Shown: positions 45,870 to 57,124 of the stretch, one piece after another
Position numbering within the stretch: the stretch's first letter is position 1
Layout of the letters: every line of letters begins with the position of its first letter
NCBI RefSeq assembly: GCF_019175385.1
Contig: NC_083344.1
Location: forward strand, 7,602,965 to 7,666,964
Length of the DNA: 64,000 bases
Reading direction: 5' to 3'
Source of the DNA: Lycium barbarum
Taxonomy: Eukaryota; Streptophyta; Magnoliopsida; Solanales; Solanaceae
Notes under the pieces: model-generated
Told to the model about the DNA's origin: nothing
What the model saw: only the letters and a program-made list of their open reading frames with translations
Database searches by the model: none
Made by a program: the position numbers and the translations under genes

Positions 45870-46700
45870 GTTTTTGGTTAAAAACAAACCAAATCAATCA
45901 AGTCGGTTTTTTTAATATACAAACCAAACCAAACCATTATAGTATAAATTCTATAGGTTTTGGCTTTGTCGGTTTATCAGTTTTATTGGTTTGGTCGATT
46001 TTTGCGGGTTTGAAGAATCTATTTTATAATGGAAAACAGTTGATACAATTGAGGTACAAAAATTTCATATTATTCATAAATGGATAACGGAGCTTCAAAT
46101 AAATATTGACATACACTCGAGACACTATCTAGAACATCTTTGAATTGAGAGATGAAATCAAAGAGAAAATACTTGGCCTCTTGAATCTACCTATCTATTT
46201 ACTGAGCGGGAAGCTCTTGGTTAGAAGTATCAAATCAAGTCTTTTAACTGAAGTGAATAACGTAGTATTCATAATTGAAGGTCGATATTAACAATTGGAA
46301 AACTAATAAAAGTTTGAATTTGAGATGAAAAACTAAATGAGGGGAAATTCCATTTTTACCTTCAGCACTTTTTTTTTTTAAAAAATAATTATTTTACCTT
46401 AAACATAAATGGGTAGGGGAACAAATGGGCTAAACTTTCTTCTCTAATTATTTGAGTATGTATTGAACTTGGAATGTCCTAAATTATGAAGAAGATAGAT
46501 AAAATTTAATTAATATGTATAATATAAAGATGTATATATTTATCGGGTTGGTTCGGTTTGGTTAGGTTTTTTTTTATGTGTAACACCAAACCAAACCAAA
46601 TGTTATCGATTTTTAAAAATTTAAAACCAAATCAAATCAAGCCGAGCCGGTTTTCGGTTTATTAAGTTGGTTTGACTCGATGGTCTCATTTGAACACCCC
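45870..46700. mobile_element. Truncated TIR repeat rich in AAACCAAACC
   Basis: The right end ATGGTCTCATTTGAACACCCCT and the repeated AACCAAACCAAA / GGTTTGGTT blocks at both sides (about 45890-46010 and 46545-46680) are inverted with respect to each other. The left terminus is lost in the C-tract. No gene. It ends directly at the TAA target of the next element. Confidence 0.5.
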
Positions 46701-46703
46701 TAA

Positions 46704-47649
46704 CCCCCTGTTTGGATGGTGGTTTCGTGTAGTTCATTAATGTATGGTTTTGTATGAAACCATGTTTGTTTCCATTGTTCTTAAAATTATGTGGTATGGT
46801 GTTGTAAACCCGTAGTTCATCCCATGGTTATATAACTATGATAAGTCCCAATTTTGTAACCACAGATTTGGTGGTTTTTACGTGGTTATGTATTTCATTT
46901 TCCCATTATACCTCACCCTCCACCATCCACCTCACCCCACCCCCACCCTACCACTCACCCCACCCCACCCTGCTCCACTCTCCACTCTCCACCATCCACC
47001 CCACTCCCACCCCCACTCTACCACTCACCCCCACCCCACTCTCCACCATCCGCCCCACCCCCACCCTACCACTCACCCTCACCCCACCCACAACACTTAC
47101 CCCCACCCCACCCTTATCCCACAACCACCCACCTCACACCACCCACTACCCCTCACCACCACCCACCCCCACAACCACTCACCACACCTTACCACCCACT
47201 ACCTCCATCCTCATCCCACAACCACCCACCTCACACCACCCACCCCTCCACCACCTACTACCCCTCACCACCACCCACTACCCCTAACTTCATCCCACAA
47301 CCACCCACTACTCCCAACCTCATCCCACAACCACCAACCCCTCCACCACCCCGCTCACTAGCTACTTATTTTTTAAAGTTCCTATTTATTCTTTACCTGA
47401 ATTTTATTAATATATATTGTCTAATTTCTAATTAAGAGCTAAGGGTATTTTTGTAAACTTACAAGTTATTATACAGTACCATATAGTTAAACCAAACAAT
47501 ACAAATGTTATTAAACCACAACAAACGATACAGTCTATCCAAACATTATATTTATTAATACAGTATAATACAATACAACACTATACTGTACCATACCATA
47601 CCATATTGTGCATTAATGAACCATGGGAAACAACCATCCAAACGGAGGG
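46704..47649. mobile_element. PIF/Harbinger-like (Tourist) element with internal minisatellite
   Basis: CCCCCTGTTTGGATGGTGG on the left and AACCATCCAAACGGAGGG on the right are inverted, flanked by TAA at 46701-46703 and 47650-47652. A 3-bp TAA/TTA duplication is the PIF/Harbinger signature. Subterminal sequence is also inverted (TAGTTCATTAATGTATGG and ATTGTGCATTAATGAACC). The core is the C-rich array listed next. Confidence 0.75.
46910..47362 (+). repeat. C-rich minisatellite, almost free of G
   Basis: About 450 bp of variants of CCACCCCACCC and CCACTCACC, so the strand is made nearly only of C, A and T. The two overlapping Pro/Thr/His-rich open frames across it result from this composition and should not be annotated as proteins. 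Confidence 0.9.
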
Positions 47650-47959
47650 TAAATGGGACAAATAAGCATGAAAGAAAGGAGTAATAAACTGAAACATTTA
47701 AATGAATGAACCCAATAGTAGTATTTATCGAAAAACATTGTTATTTCAAGCTTTACCCATGGGTAAACCAGGTAAAAAGTTCTAGCTTTGCCTCACGTTC
47801 GCTTGGATGCTTAATTATTTCTCTTAATAATTTGCTCTGAAACTGAAAATTTTATGGTTCGCTTGGATGCTTCACTAGCATTGCCTTCTCTGTATATGTG
47901 CATGACTTTTCTTCACAAAATGGCATTAGCTTCGATGTATCTTCCACTATTGTGATGAT

Positions 47960-49560
47960 TTGCCATGGCATCTGTCATATCCTCTCCAAGATGTGCTTCA
48001 TTACTAATGAGTCAGTCTCTATTATCGCCCTGTCAATGCCTGCTGTGATGCAATGATATATTGCTTCCTTTATGGCAATTGAATCAGCTTCCATATTTGT
48101 TGTTTCATGAATTTCCTTGGCTTCTACATATTCCTGACCCCCTTTATGATTTCTAATACGAAAATCAAAGGAACTTCTCCCCGAATTACCTCTACTTGCC
48201 CCATCTTTATTACATTTAAACCATCCTTCCGGAGGAGCAGTGGCGGAGCCAGGATTTTCAGTAAGGGGGTTCAAAAATATAAAGAGGTAAATATACAAGA
48301 AGCTAAGGGGGTTCAACACCTACCATATATACATAAAAAAATAATTTTAACCTTCAATATACACTGTAATTTTCTGCCGAGGGGGTTCGGACGAACCCCC
48401 TCAACTACACTTGGCTCCGCCCCTGCGGAGGAGGATTCCATTTAACCTTCCTTACCTGCAGTTTTGGTTTGAATCTATCCAGAAAACTGACTAAGTCTGG
48501 CCATGTTGTTGTCATGTTGTTTATCCTTTTATACTTCATCCTTACAAAATTGTGTATGTTTGCTGAGATCTGATATTGCTTTCTATGCATAGTCGCTGAT
48601 CCTCCATGTCTCAATTTATTTCTTCTATCCCATAATTTCCCCATAATCACTGCTGGAAGTGCCTTAAAAATAGGTTTCAGTAAAGATTTACAGGGGGCTT
48701 TCCAGTATTGATTAACAATCAGAGATAATTGTTGTCCATTCATATTGATACCTGCACAAGTAACAAACATTCTCCACAACTTTGCGGCTGTAGGAAAGGT
48801 TAGAAAAATATGAGTCATAATCTCCTGTCCAGGATTCCGACAGCACCAACATCTGGATGCTGATTGAATTCCTATTCTGCTAACGGCATCATCAGTGGTA
48901 GTCTAAATTTCCAAGCTCAAAAGAGAATTTGAAAGGAAGCCCTTTTGGCCACATGAATTTAAAAATATCTTCCTTCTCCTCTTTGTGTCTTATATACTCC
49001 CAAGCACTATTAACTTTAAACTTTCCACTATTCTCCAACATCCACCAAGTCCCGTCCAGTTCTGTATTCTGTTTAGCGGGTGGTATGATACTAACAATGT
49101 GCTCAACTATATCCTCTACCAATTGTGTTCAGTTTCTGCACATCCCAATCATCCATGTTAGAGAATTCCTTCACTTCAATTTCCTCTATGAAATTAACTT
49201 CTGGTAAAATATAGTATAAGGCTCCCAAAGTTGTCCAACTATCAAACCAAAAACTAGAGTCTCCTTGTCTAACTTGCCACCAAATTTGATGTTCCACTAA
49301 TTCTCTGACTAGAACCATTTTCTTCCATAGCAAATGCCCCTTGACTCTGGGCCAACACAGGATGAATCTTTTTGCTATATTTAGTCCACATGTAAGAGCT
49401 CCAAAGTGAGGGCTTGATTCTAAAATTCCACTATAGTTTACATAGTAAAGCATTAGATATTTCAAATAAAGATCTAAACCCCAATCTTCCTTCATGTTAG
49501 GCAAACACAGATTGTCACACCTAATCCAATGGAAACACAAGTTTTTGCCTATATAGGCAT
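47960..49560 (-). pseudogene. 5'-truncated, dead LINE (RT C-terminus, zf-RVT, RNase H)
   Basis: On the minus strand, 49103-49540 shows the C-terminal end of a LINE reverse transcriptase (WWQVRQGDSSFWFDSW). 48892-49122 in another frame holds a zf-RVT half (SGKFKVNSAWEYIR). 48405-48818 holds the rest (CCRNPGQEI upstream, HIFLTFPTAAKLWR). 47975-48319 is RNase H (WFKCNKDGASRGN, EADSIAIKEAI, IIETDS). Endonuclease and RT core are missing on the 5' side. Frameshifts near 49120 and stops near 48890 make it dead. A hAT MITE separates the linker from RNase H. Confidence 0.85.
48238..48425. mobile_element. hAT MITE with perfect 8-bp target duplication
   Basis: CGGAGGAG flanks it at 48230-48237 and 48426-48433. 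The termini CAGTGGCGGAGCCA and TGGCTCCGCCCCTG are 14-bp inverted repeats with one mismatch. Both features fit hAT. It sits inside the LINE linker, and removing the element plus one copy of the target restores continuity from the WNPPP motif into EGWFKCN. It is the type copy in this window for the family also seen at 6685 and 23033. Confidence 0.92.
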
Positions 49561-50192
49561 TTCTAGATTAGCCAGGGTTTGCCATGGACGACATTGTTTT
49601 AACCTAAAAAAAAAAAAAAAAAAAGGAAGAAGGAAGAAAACAATATTACTATATTAGTTTTGTCGTGTTGAAAAGAGTAGTGTGGAGTAAGCTAGTGTAT
49701 CTTTCTAATTCATGTATTCAATGTTCCAATTGTGTATGGGAATTTTCATGACAGTTTTATTTGCAAAAGCAATTTTGGCATGGGGCGATCTTGATGATAA
49801 GGTTCATGCAAAAGAATAGTGTACCATCACCGACAACATTAATACATAAAGTCGGACTCCTCGATGATGCACTTCATTGCGGCTTCTGGCGTTGGAGATA
49901 TTCTCTTCCTTTTTTCAGGTTTGTTAGATCTCCATTTCCCTTTATTTCTATTCTTCATTCTCAATTTTTCCTCTTGAAGTTTGCCTTACAATTTTGTAAA
50001 TCATCCTATGTTATGCTTAAATGGTCTTGTGATTTTTGATTCTCCATTAGATTGTGGAAGAGGAAGAAGAAAACAGAGATCAACAACACTTAGGACCCGT
50101 TTGGACAGAGAAACTTTTTCCTTTTCTCCAATTTCGTTTTCAAAACATTGTTTGGTTATACATTTGACTGATTTTTTGGTTAGTATTTGAAG
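49561..50192. other. Intergenic stretch upstream of the SDIR1-like gene
   Basis: Contains an A-tract at about 49606-49625 and an open stretch with a good donor site (49755-49918, ending TTTTTTCAG/GT) that might be an exon of an older gene. I cannot link it to a known protein. Confidence 0.4.
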
Positions 50193-51064
50193 ATGAGTTT
50201 TTCAAGCCCAACAAAATTGTCCTTCGTTAGTCTGGCTATATTGGGTAAAGTTTCTGCATCATCTTTTTAGTGCTTTTCTTGCAAATTCTTTCTCTCCTTT
50301 CTATCTATTAATTAGCCGTTCATTAAACTGTTTGGCAGTTCTCTTCTTATACTCTATAAGCCCTGCGGATGACACAATGGTTTTTATGGTATCTTCTGTC
50401 CTAGTATTTAAACTGAATATTAGTGGCATAGTATTTTGAGATAAACACTGTTAAATTTTCACGTGTAGGGCTTCGTTTGTGTACAAGTTGCTCCGATTAT
50501 GGCATTCGTTATGATATACGAAATTTGTTTTTCACGTCGAGACATAACAAGGAGTACATCCACTAACCACTTGAGTTGTTGTTATGAACTTCATCACTAC
50601 GTGCCTTCATCAAAAGCATGTCCCACAAGAAGAAGATTGCAAGAACTGAGGCACCAAATTGCTCTTCTAAACTGTGAAAGTTATGAGTTTGGTATGTTTG
50701 CTATGGCTATCTGCTAAACTTTTTCTACCAATAGTTTTGCGAGACAAAAACGGTCCCTTATCTTTGGTAGTAGGTCAAACTAGTCCCTTAAGTATCAACT
50801 GAGCAGTTTTGGTCCTACTAAGTTTGTCAAAAGTGAGCACTTTTGGTCTCCGTCAAATATTTACCAAACTCTAATTATTAATTTTAAGCGCTATTGTGGA
50901 AATATTTTTTGTAACCAAAAACACCAGAAATTTCCTTCATTCTAGAAGCAGCAACATAAAAAACTACATCAGGCACAAAAAATATACAAAAAAATAACAA
51001 AAATTGCACCTCAACGGGTAGCACCAGACTCTTGAAATAGACCAAAAATAACATAAACTACAAA

Positions 51065-51170
51065 ATATACAACACCAACATACTAGTGTAATCCCACAAG
51101 TGGCGTCTGGGAAGGCTAAGATGTACATAGATCTTACCCCTACCTTTGTGAGGTAGAGAGGCCAAACTAC
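51065..51170 (-). mobile_element. SINE fragment inside the MULE MITE
   Basis: AGTGTAATCCCACAAGTGGC, TCTTACCCCTACCTTTGTGA and GGTAGAGAGGCC are the reverse complement of the SINE type at 51371-51524. Its left end CAACACCAACA is a decayed CAA tail. Confidence 0.75.
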
Positions 51171-51370
51171 AAAATAAATACTTCCAAATGTGAGTTCCCA
51201 TTAAATATTTTTCATTTTCTTAGTTCCGATTAAATTTAATAATCAATATCTGGCGGATACCAAAAGTGCTCACTTTTGACAAACTTAAAGGACCGAAACT
51301 GTTAAAGTGATACTAAAGGGACTATTTTGAACCTACTACCAAATATTATGGACTATTTTTGTCATTTTTT

Positions 51371-51524
51371 AACCTTATCTGACCCCCTTTTTATGCTTCT
51401 ATTGAGCCGAGGGTCTCTCGGAAACAGCCATCCTACCTTGGTAGGAGTAAGGTCTGCGTACATTATACCCTCCCCAGACCCCAAGATGTGGGATTTCACT
51501 GGGCTGTTGTTGTTGTTGTTGTTG
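51371..51524 (+). mobile_element. GTT-tailed SINE flanked by a 34-bp direct repeat
   Basis: GAGCCGAGGGTCTCTCGGAAAC, AAGGTCTGCGTACATTATAC, CCCTCCCCAGACCC, GGGATTTCACTGGG and a (GTT)n tail define a widespread Solanaceae SINE. The flanking repeat (TACCAAATATTATGG to CATTTTTT) is at 51337-51370 and 51525-51558. The head lacks a recognisable tRNA part, so the copy is 5' truncated. Confidence 0.8.
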
Positions 51525-52123
51525 TACCAAATATTATGGACTATTTTTGTCATTTTTTCTAGTTTTGCTGTCTATATGTTTTTGGAATCAGTATCATAAA
51601 GATTCTATCAGGAAATAGAAACGACCCTTTTCTTATTATATGGTTGTTTCCATATGCAGAAAACTTTACCTTGAGAGAGTTGCATTCTGCATTTAATGTC
51701 TTCGGAATTCCTTACATGAATGAAGAAGAGATAAATGCCTTATATATTCGCAAGTGCAAAGGCATTGGTTTAGAGAGTTAAATCACAAGCATTTAAGTCA
51801 TGCTTATTCTCTCAAGCCACTAGTGATCAGTATCAGTGAGTTTATTTGTGTTGATTTTTTTGTTTTGTTTTTGTTTTGTTTTGTTTTTCTTTTTTAACAA
51901 TAAGTTTATGACAACACAAACTTTTTCTTCTCCTTGACTATTAAGTATTGGCGAGCTGGTTGTAATTCGATCCTATATTGGTCTTTCCTGCAGTGAGGAT
52001 GCACCACCAACACAAGCCTTGTCTTATTCAGCCTCAGCTAAGGTACTTTCTTTTAGATGCTCAATGTTTATGCCACAATATTATATATTGCTTGGTGACA
52101 CCTTTAGTTATGGCTTAGGTAGC

Positions 52124-52518
52124 TAGGGGTGTCAAATGGGCGGGTTGGACGGGTGAAAATGAGCTGAGTTAATAAATGTATGGGTCAAGAGTTACTTGGG
52201 TTGAAGTGAGCTAAAAAGTTGATCATAACCCAACCCGTTCAATCTTTACTAAGTTTAAATTTCTTTATTTGTTCTTTTATATTCTTTTTAGTACCTAATA
52301 AAACTATTTTTTTTAATTATTATGGTTATATATAACATATCAAACAAAAAAAATTCTTTTTGAGAATATTTTGACAAGGTTTCTCATGGGTCAATTTGGG
52401 CTAGATATCAGCCCAATTTTTTGATGGGCTGAGCTAATAAATGGGCGGGTCAATGACCAGCCCAAACTTGGGTGGGTTGGCCGGGTCATGTTTTTATGGG
52501 CTAATTTTGCCACCCCTA
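52124..52518. mobile_element. hAT-type MITE in intron 5 of the SDIR1-like gene
   Basis: TAGGGGTGTCAAATGGGCGG on the left and TTTTGCCACCCCTA on the right are inverted ends. Flanks TAGGTAGC (52116-52123) and TAGATAGC (52519-52526) are an 8-bp duplication with one mismatch. The interior repeats GGGCGGGT, GGGTTGG and CCAACCCGT blocks. Confidence 0.8.
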
Positions 52519-54049
52519 TAGATAGCCTTTTTTTTTTTTTTTTATGGTTGCTTGTTGTCCCTTCTCTTTGTTGGATTATTATAAATTTGCTTGAGCAGAA
52601 TGTTGAGATCCAAATAACATAAATATAAATTCTCTCACAGCTGAATGCCTTGAGTTTCAAGAGGGGGAAAGGGGAAAGGACGTAAAAATCTCATGATATT
52701 TGTATTTGCATCCCGTTAATGAGAATTCTAACAGTATATTTTTCTAGCTCCGCAATATACTTGTCCGATATGGTCATATGATAAGATGAATCTTTTGTAT
52801 GCTTCTTCTTCTTGTGAAATCCTACCATCTTAAAACATATGGTTTTATTCTCAGTATGTTCTATTTTGATCTTTCCAAATGAAGATAATTTAAATATTCC
52901 CGCCTTCAGCAGGAATTTTGGAAGATACTTATAATGGACGAGGATGATGAATTGACATGTAATATTTGTTTGGAGCAAGTTAGAAAGGGAGACCTTTTTC
53001 ATAGCTTGCCATGTTTACATCAGGTTTCTTCCTATTCTATCTGATATTGTCTTCTTTTCCTCTGAAATAAATCATGTTATCCAATTTCGGTAAATCACCT
53101 TCTGAAACTTATAGCCGGTTTTGCCAAACTTCTAGGTAACCCAAAGTTTTTTTTTTTCAGAAGTCTTTGGTGAAGTTTCTGGGGAAAAATGTGCTTTTGA
53201 ATAGTAGGAGATGTTTTTAATTTTGTCAGGACAAAGTACCCTTTACAAAACCTCATGCATTATCAACAACACATCTATGACCAAAGCATCATATAAACAT
53301 AGCCCCTCGTTATATTTTTTTATTTTATTTTTCTACATGTTAATTAAATGAAATTGAAAATTTTAATTAGTATCTCATAGAAATATATCAAACCATTAAT
53401 CTATTTAACGATAGTAACTGTAGAACGAATCTTTACATGTCTTTTTTTCTAATTTGACGCTATAGAGATCTTTTGTTAAGATTGATTAAACACTAACTGC
53501 TTCTATACACTTACAAAGGCGTTTTTGAAATAATTTGGCCAAACACAAACAAGTGGACAACTAGTATCTGAAAGTACACTTCTTCTGAAACTTGCATTTG
53601 ACAAAAAGTACTTGCTGAGATAAATAGATTTTGAATGATTGGCCAGAACATGCTCGATGTAATTGGTGGTCTCAATTTAACATTCTCGTGACGGTTCCCT
53701 TTTTTTTTTTTTTGGCAGTTTCATAGCAAATGCATTGATCCTTGGCTCGGGCTGAACGCTTGTCCAATATGTAACATGAGTTACGATGAAATGGTCTGAG
53801 GACTTGCAAAGCTTAAAACTCATGTTTTAATTTTAGTTGCAACTGACAGGCTAGAGGCTTGTCATTATGAGAATAAATGAATTCTTATAAGAATTCTCAC
53901 TGTAATTTACAAACTTGTTGAAGCAGTATGTAAATAATAGGCAGAAGACTCTACTACGTTGCACCTTCTTTTCACTTTGAAGTTCGTGAATTTGAAGCTT
54001 CTCTCACTATGAAATGCATGTTAAAACTTGTGTTGGTAGCAGTAAACTA

Positions 54050-54870
54050 TGCTATTTTGCTAATATTTCATGCTAAATCACACAGAAAAGAGTTGCATCA
54101 ATTGCTTTTCAAACAATTTCAGAGGAAATACATTTTGTTTGTACTCTTGGCTGTTTTAGACCGTTAACAGGAACGAGATCAGGCCTTTAAGCATGCAGAC
54201 GAGTTTTATTATCAGTTGTCAGCCCCAGTCCTCCAGTTTCCAAATTGGAATAAGGAGTTACATATTCATGCTGACGCATCATCTGTCAGCCACAATCCTC
54301 CGATTTTCGGATTGGAATGAGTTATTTCCTCTCTGTCCCAATTTATGTGATACACTTTTCTCTTTAGTCTATCAAAAAAAGAATGATACATTTCCTTATT
54401 TGACAACAATTTAACTTTAAACTTTATTTTTTACACTTAACGAGATGATCTATAACCACAAAAATATCTTTGGCTTATTTTAGACCACAAGATTCAAAAG
54501 TCTTCATTGATTTTTTAAATTTCATGTCCAGTCAAATTATATCACATAAATTAGGACGGAGGAAGTATATATTTATACTAGCGCATCACTCTGTGCCCAT
54601 TGAGGGTATGTTGACGTACTAAGAGCCGCTCGATCATTCCGTCCACTTTTGAAGTATATGACTTTCTGGTTGGGTGGTCGTTTGTGGAGGTGGGTAATTG
54701 TCCTGTTTTTAGTGCCTAGGAATATATCATATGAGATCTTCTGCATTATCTGGGTTCTGAGTGGCAAACCATGAAATAGTCTTCCATGTATTGTGTTACT
54801 CTTACTCGTCCAGGCTGGTATTAAATTAGCCTTCCATGATAGATGATTCTGTGTAAAATACTTGTATTGG
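54050..54870. repeat. Module S1, first of three copies of 3'-flanking DNA
   Basis: CACAGAAAAGAGTTGCATCA, AAGCATGCAGACGAG, GGATTGGAAT, GACGCATCA and TGGCAAACCATGAAATA recur in order at 57130-57660 (S2) and 59100-59600 (S3). S1 starts about 250 bp after the RING stop codon and may originate from the 3' UTR of that gene. It carries a Stowaway-type MITE at 54325-54565. Confidence 0.75.
54325..54565. mobile_element. Stowaway-type MITE (CAATTTATGTGA family)
   Basis: CCTCTCTGTCCCAATTTATG and CATAAATTAGGACGGAGGAAG are inverted ends with TA on each side (54323-54324, 54566-54567). The interior (TTCCTTATTTGACAACA, AACGAGATGATCTATAA, CCACAAGATTCAAAAGT) is closely similar to 24590-24833. S2 and S3 lack it. 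Confidence 0.85.
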
Positions 54871-55189
54871 CAATTTTCAAGAGATTAAAATTAGCCTAAA
54901 TTACTGCCCACCCAATCAATTAAACTAAAAATAGCTGGCGGAAGTATAATGCATATATAAGTCATGTATAATATGTGTATAACTGTATATAATTTGTATA
55001 TACCGATTAGAAAAAGTAAATAGTAAATTCGACCGACCACTTGTGTAAAGATCCCGTTCTCTCGAAATTGTAAAAAATAGGTGGGACTGTCAGTTTTTGG
55101 GCCTGCTATGAGTTTTTAGTCACTATTTGAAAAGTAATAACAACTACATTTCAACGCGGAAATAAAATTTGGAAATAGACGTGCCTACT

Positions 55190-55640
55190 TAAAACACAGA
55201 AGAACTTATAAAATGTTTGAACCTCATGAATCATTCCTTGATTTTGAACTTATAAGATTTGAACCCCATGCGTGCGTTTGTCATGAAGTTTGAAACTCTA
55301 ACAAAATTTTGAACCCCATGAATTGTTCCGTATTTTAAGAATAGTTAAATGTTATACACCTTTCGTTTCAATTTGTTTGTCTGGTTTTGACTTGGCACAT
55401 ACTTCAATCGATTTATGTCATGTGAAAACTTAGAATCTTGGTCTTAAACATGTCATGTGAAAACTTGGAATTAAAGAGTTGCCATAAAAGGAAAGAGATA
55501 TTCTTTTTTAAATGGACTAAAAAGGAAAGTAAAACAAACAAATTGAAATGGAGGGAATAACTTTTAATATGGTTGCTAATATTTGATAGCAGATATTAAA
55601 AGTGGTTATTTACCTACTTTCCCCCTTAAAATTTCGCTTG
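55190..55640 (-). repeat. Reverse-oriented copy of the minisatellite and its flank
   Basis: Reverse complements of GGGGTTCAAA and TATAAGTTCAAA (55205-55335) and of the ACCACTTTTAATATCTGC flank (55560-55620) reproduce the order at 21060-21300 and 25340-25560. The flank is split by the MITE at 55357-55557. Confidence 0.75.
55357..55557. mobile_element. Stowaway-type MITE
   Basis: CACCTTTCGTTTCAATTTGT with TTGTCTGG on the left and AACAAACAAATTGAAATGG with AGGGAA on the right are inverted ends, and TA is duplicated at 55355-55356 and 55558-55559. The equivalent positions in the two plus-strand copies of this repeat have no insert. Confidence 0.75.
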
Positions 55641-55849
55641 TATTTAGAATTATATTTTGTCGAAGTAAAGAGTAAAATTCTCACGTCGGAAAAGAAAAAG
55701 ACAGGATTAACTAAAGAGAGAGGCATAAAAAAGAGCTTTGATTATGTTGTAACCATTTCAACTGCAATTTCTTGTAGCACTTTAATTCTACGCGTGAAAG
55801 ATATCTAAATGTTCAAGAAAATAATTTCATAGATCTGACTAAGCTTCTA

Positions 55850-57045
55850 TTTAATTAACTTCCATTCTTCAAGTTTTAAATGTACACAAATAAATACAAA
55901 AGATAGAGCTCCCACATCGTTTTTGAACAGTGACATTTGTGAATACTTATGTGGACGATAAATGACGTTCCAATGTCGAGCCTTGTAACGTGGGCTTGTA
56001 ACCCAAGTGGGGGCAATAATGTGGTGGAATGTTGGGCTGTTCCAGATGGCTGGGCTTTGGTTGGCGTTAGTCTGGCTTGCCCTGTCCAAGTACGGAGTTG
56101 AGTCACGTGGTCCAAATGAAAGTATGGGCTTCTTGGCTCTTGGAGTGGGGCAGACTGCGTGAGGCTGGTTTCACAGAGCAATGAATAGCTCCTGCTCCGG
56201 GCTTCTTGGCTCTTGGAGTGGGGCAGACTGCGTGAGGTTGGTTTCACAGAGCAATGAATAGCTCCTGCTCCGGGCTTCTTGGCTCTTGGAGTGGGGCAGA
56301 CTGCGTGAGGCTGGTTTCACAGAGCAATGAATAGCTCCCGCTCCGTGCAGTGGAAGGATGACAGGCCGGTGTTCTCCAAGTCCAATGAAACCCGATGGGC
56401 TGCTTAATTAAACTACCACTTTTTGTGTGGTAAGTCTCCGTGCAGTGGAAGGATGACAGGCCGGTGTTCTCCAAGTCCAATGAAACCCGATGGGCTGCTT
56501 AATTAAACTACCACTTTTTGTGTGGTAAGTCAGTGTACACTTCACACCATGTGTAGTCTGGCTTGCCCTGTCCAAGTACGGAGTTGAGTCACGTGGTCCA
56601 AATGAAAGTATGGGCTTCTTGGCTCTTGGAGTGGGGCAGACTGCGTGAGGCTGGTTTCACAGAGCAATGAATAGCTCCTGCTCCGGGCTTCTTGGCTCTT
56701 GGAGTGGGGCAGACTGCGTGAGGTTGGTTTCACAGAGCAATGAATAGCTCCTGCTCCGGGCTTCTTGGCTCTTGGAGTGGGGCAGACTGCGTGAGGCTGG
56801 TTTCACAGAGCAATGAATAGCTCCCGCTCCGTGCAGTGGAAGGATGACAGGCCGGTGTTCTCCAAGTCCAATGAAACCCGATGGGCTGCTTAATTAAACT
56901 ACCACTTTTTGTGTGGTAAGTCTCCGTGCAGTGGAAGGATGACAGGCCGGTGTTCTCCAAGTCCAATGAAACCCGATGGGCTGCTTAATTAAACTACCAC
57001 TTTTTGTGTGGTAAGTCAGTGTACACTTCACACCATGTGTAGTTC
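55850..57045. repeat. Module T1 with two-level tandem repeat
   Basis: T1 aligns with T2 (58430-58870), for example GAGCCTTGTAACGTGGGCTT, GGAGTTGAGTCACGTGGTCC and GTGGTGGAATGTTGGGCT. Within T1 a 486-bp block is present twice (56071-56556 and 56557-57042). Each block contains three 73-bp repeats (56126, 56199, 56272 in the first) and two 95-bp repeats (56345, 56440). The minus-strand frames across it are by-products of the repeats. Confidence 0.88.
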
Positions 57046-57124
57046 TGAGTTGATAGAAAAATGAACTTTTTATTTTTCTAAGTGGTGTCACATGGATATT
57101 TGCAAACCATGTGTTTTTTTTTTT

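Larger units (their letters stand above)
50741..51559. mobile_element. Mutator-type MITE in intron 3 of the SDIR1-like gene
   Basis: TAGTTTTGC at 50732-50740 and 51560-51568 is a perfect 9-bp target duplication. Ends GAGACAAAAACGGTCCC and GGACTATTTTTGTCATTTTTTC are inverted. The repeat content (AGTCCCTTAAGTATCAACTG, CTTTTGACAAACTTAAAGGA) relates it to the element at 8871-9740. It contains one reverse SINE and a second SINE near its right end. Confidence 0.85.
50193..53799 (+). pseudogene. SDIR1-like: SDIR1-like RING-H2 E3 ligase, probably decayed paralog
   Basis: Exons I can place: 50193-50244 (tentative), 50361-50388 (tentative), 50469-50691, 51660-51835, 51994-52042, 52910-53023 and 53719-53799. 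Exon 3 ends in RRRLQELRHQIALLNCESYEF and joins in phase to ENFTLRELHSAF with MNEEEINAL. Both match the SDIR1 order before the RING. The RING-H2 is complete across the last two exons (CNIC, then LPCLHQ joined to FHSKCIDPWL, then CPIC). SDIR1 is an ER-linked E3 ligase acting in ABA and drought signalling. Against function: exon 4 hits TAA at about 51779 and needs a frame shift to reach SQAFKSCLFSQ, the first exons do not combine in phase, and the C-terminus after CPIC differs from SDIR1. Introns carry a MULE MITE, SINEs and a hAT MITE. A rearranged but working gene cannot be excluded without transcripts. Confidence 0.65.

Noticed and set aside
46838..47361. Two overlapping open frames of about 150 aa rich in Pro, Thr and His
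   Set aside because: They run across a C/A/T-only minisatellite. Open frames follow from the lack of G and stop codons, with no domain or splice context.
56244..56966. Identical minus-strand frames in the 486-bp blocks
   Set aside because: By-products of the 73-bp and 95-bp repeats. The single-copy version T2 does not preserve the frame.
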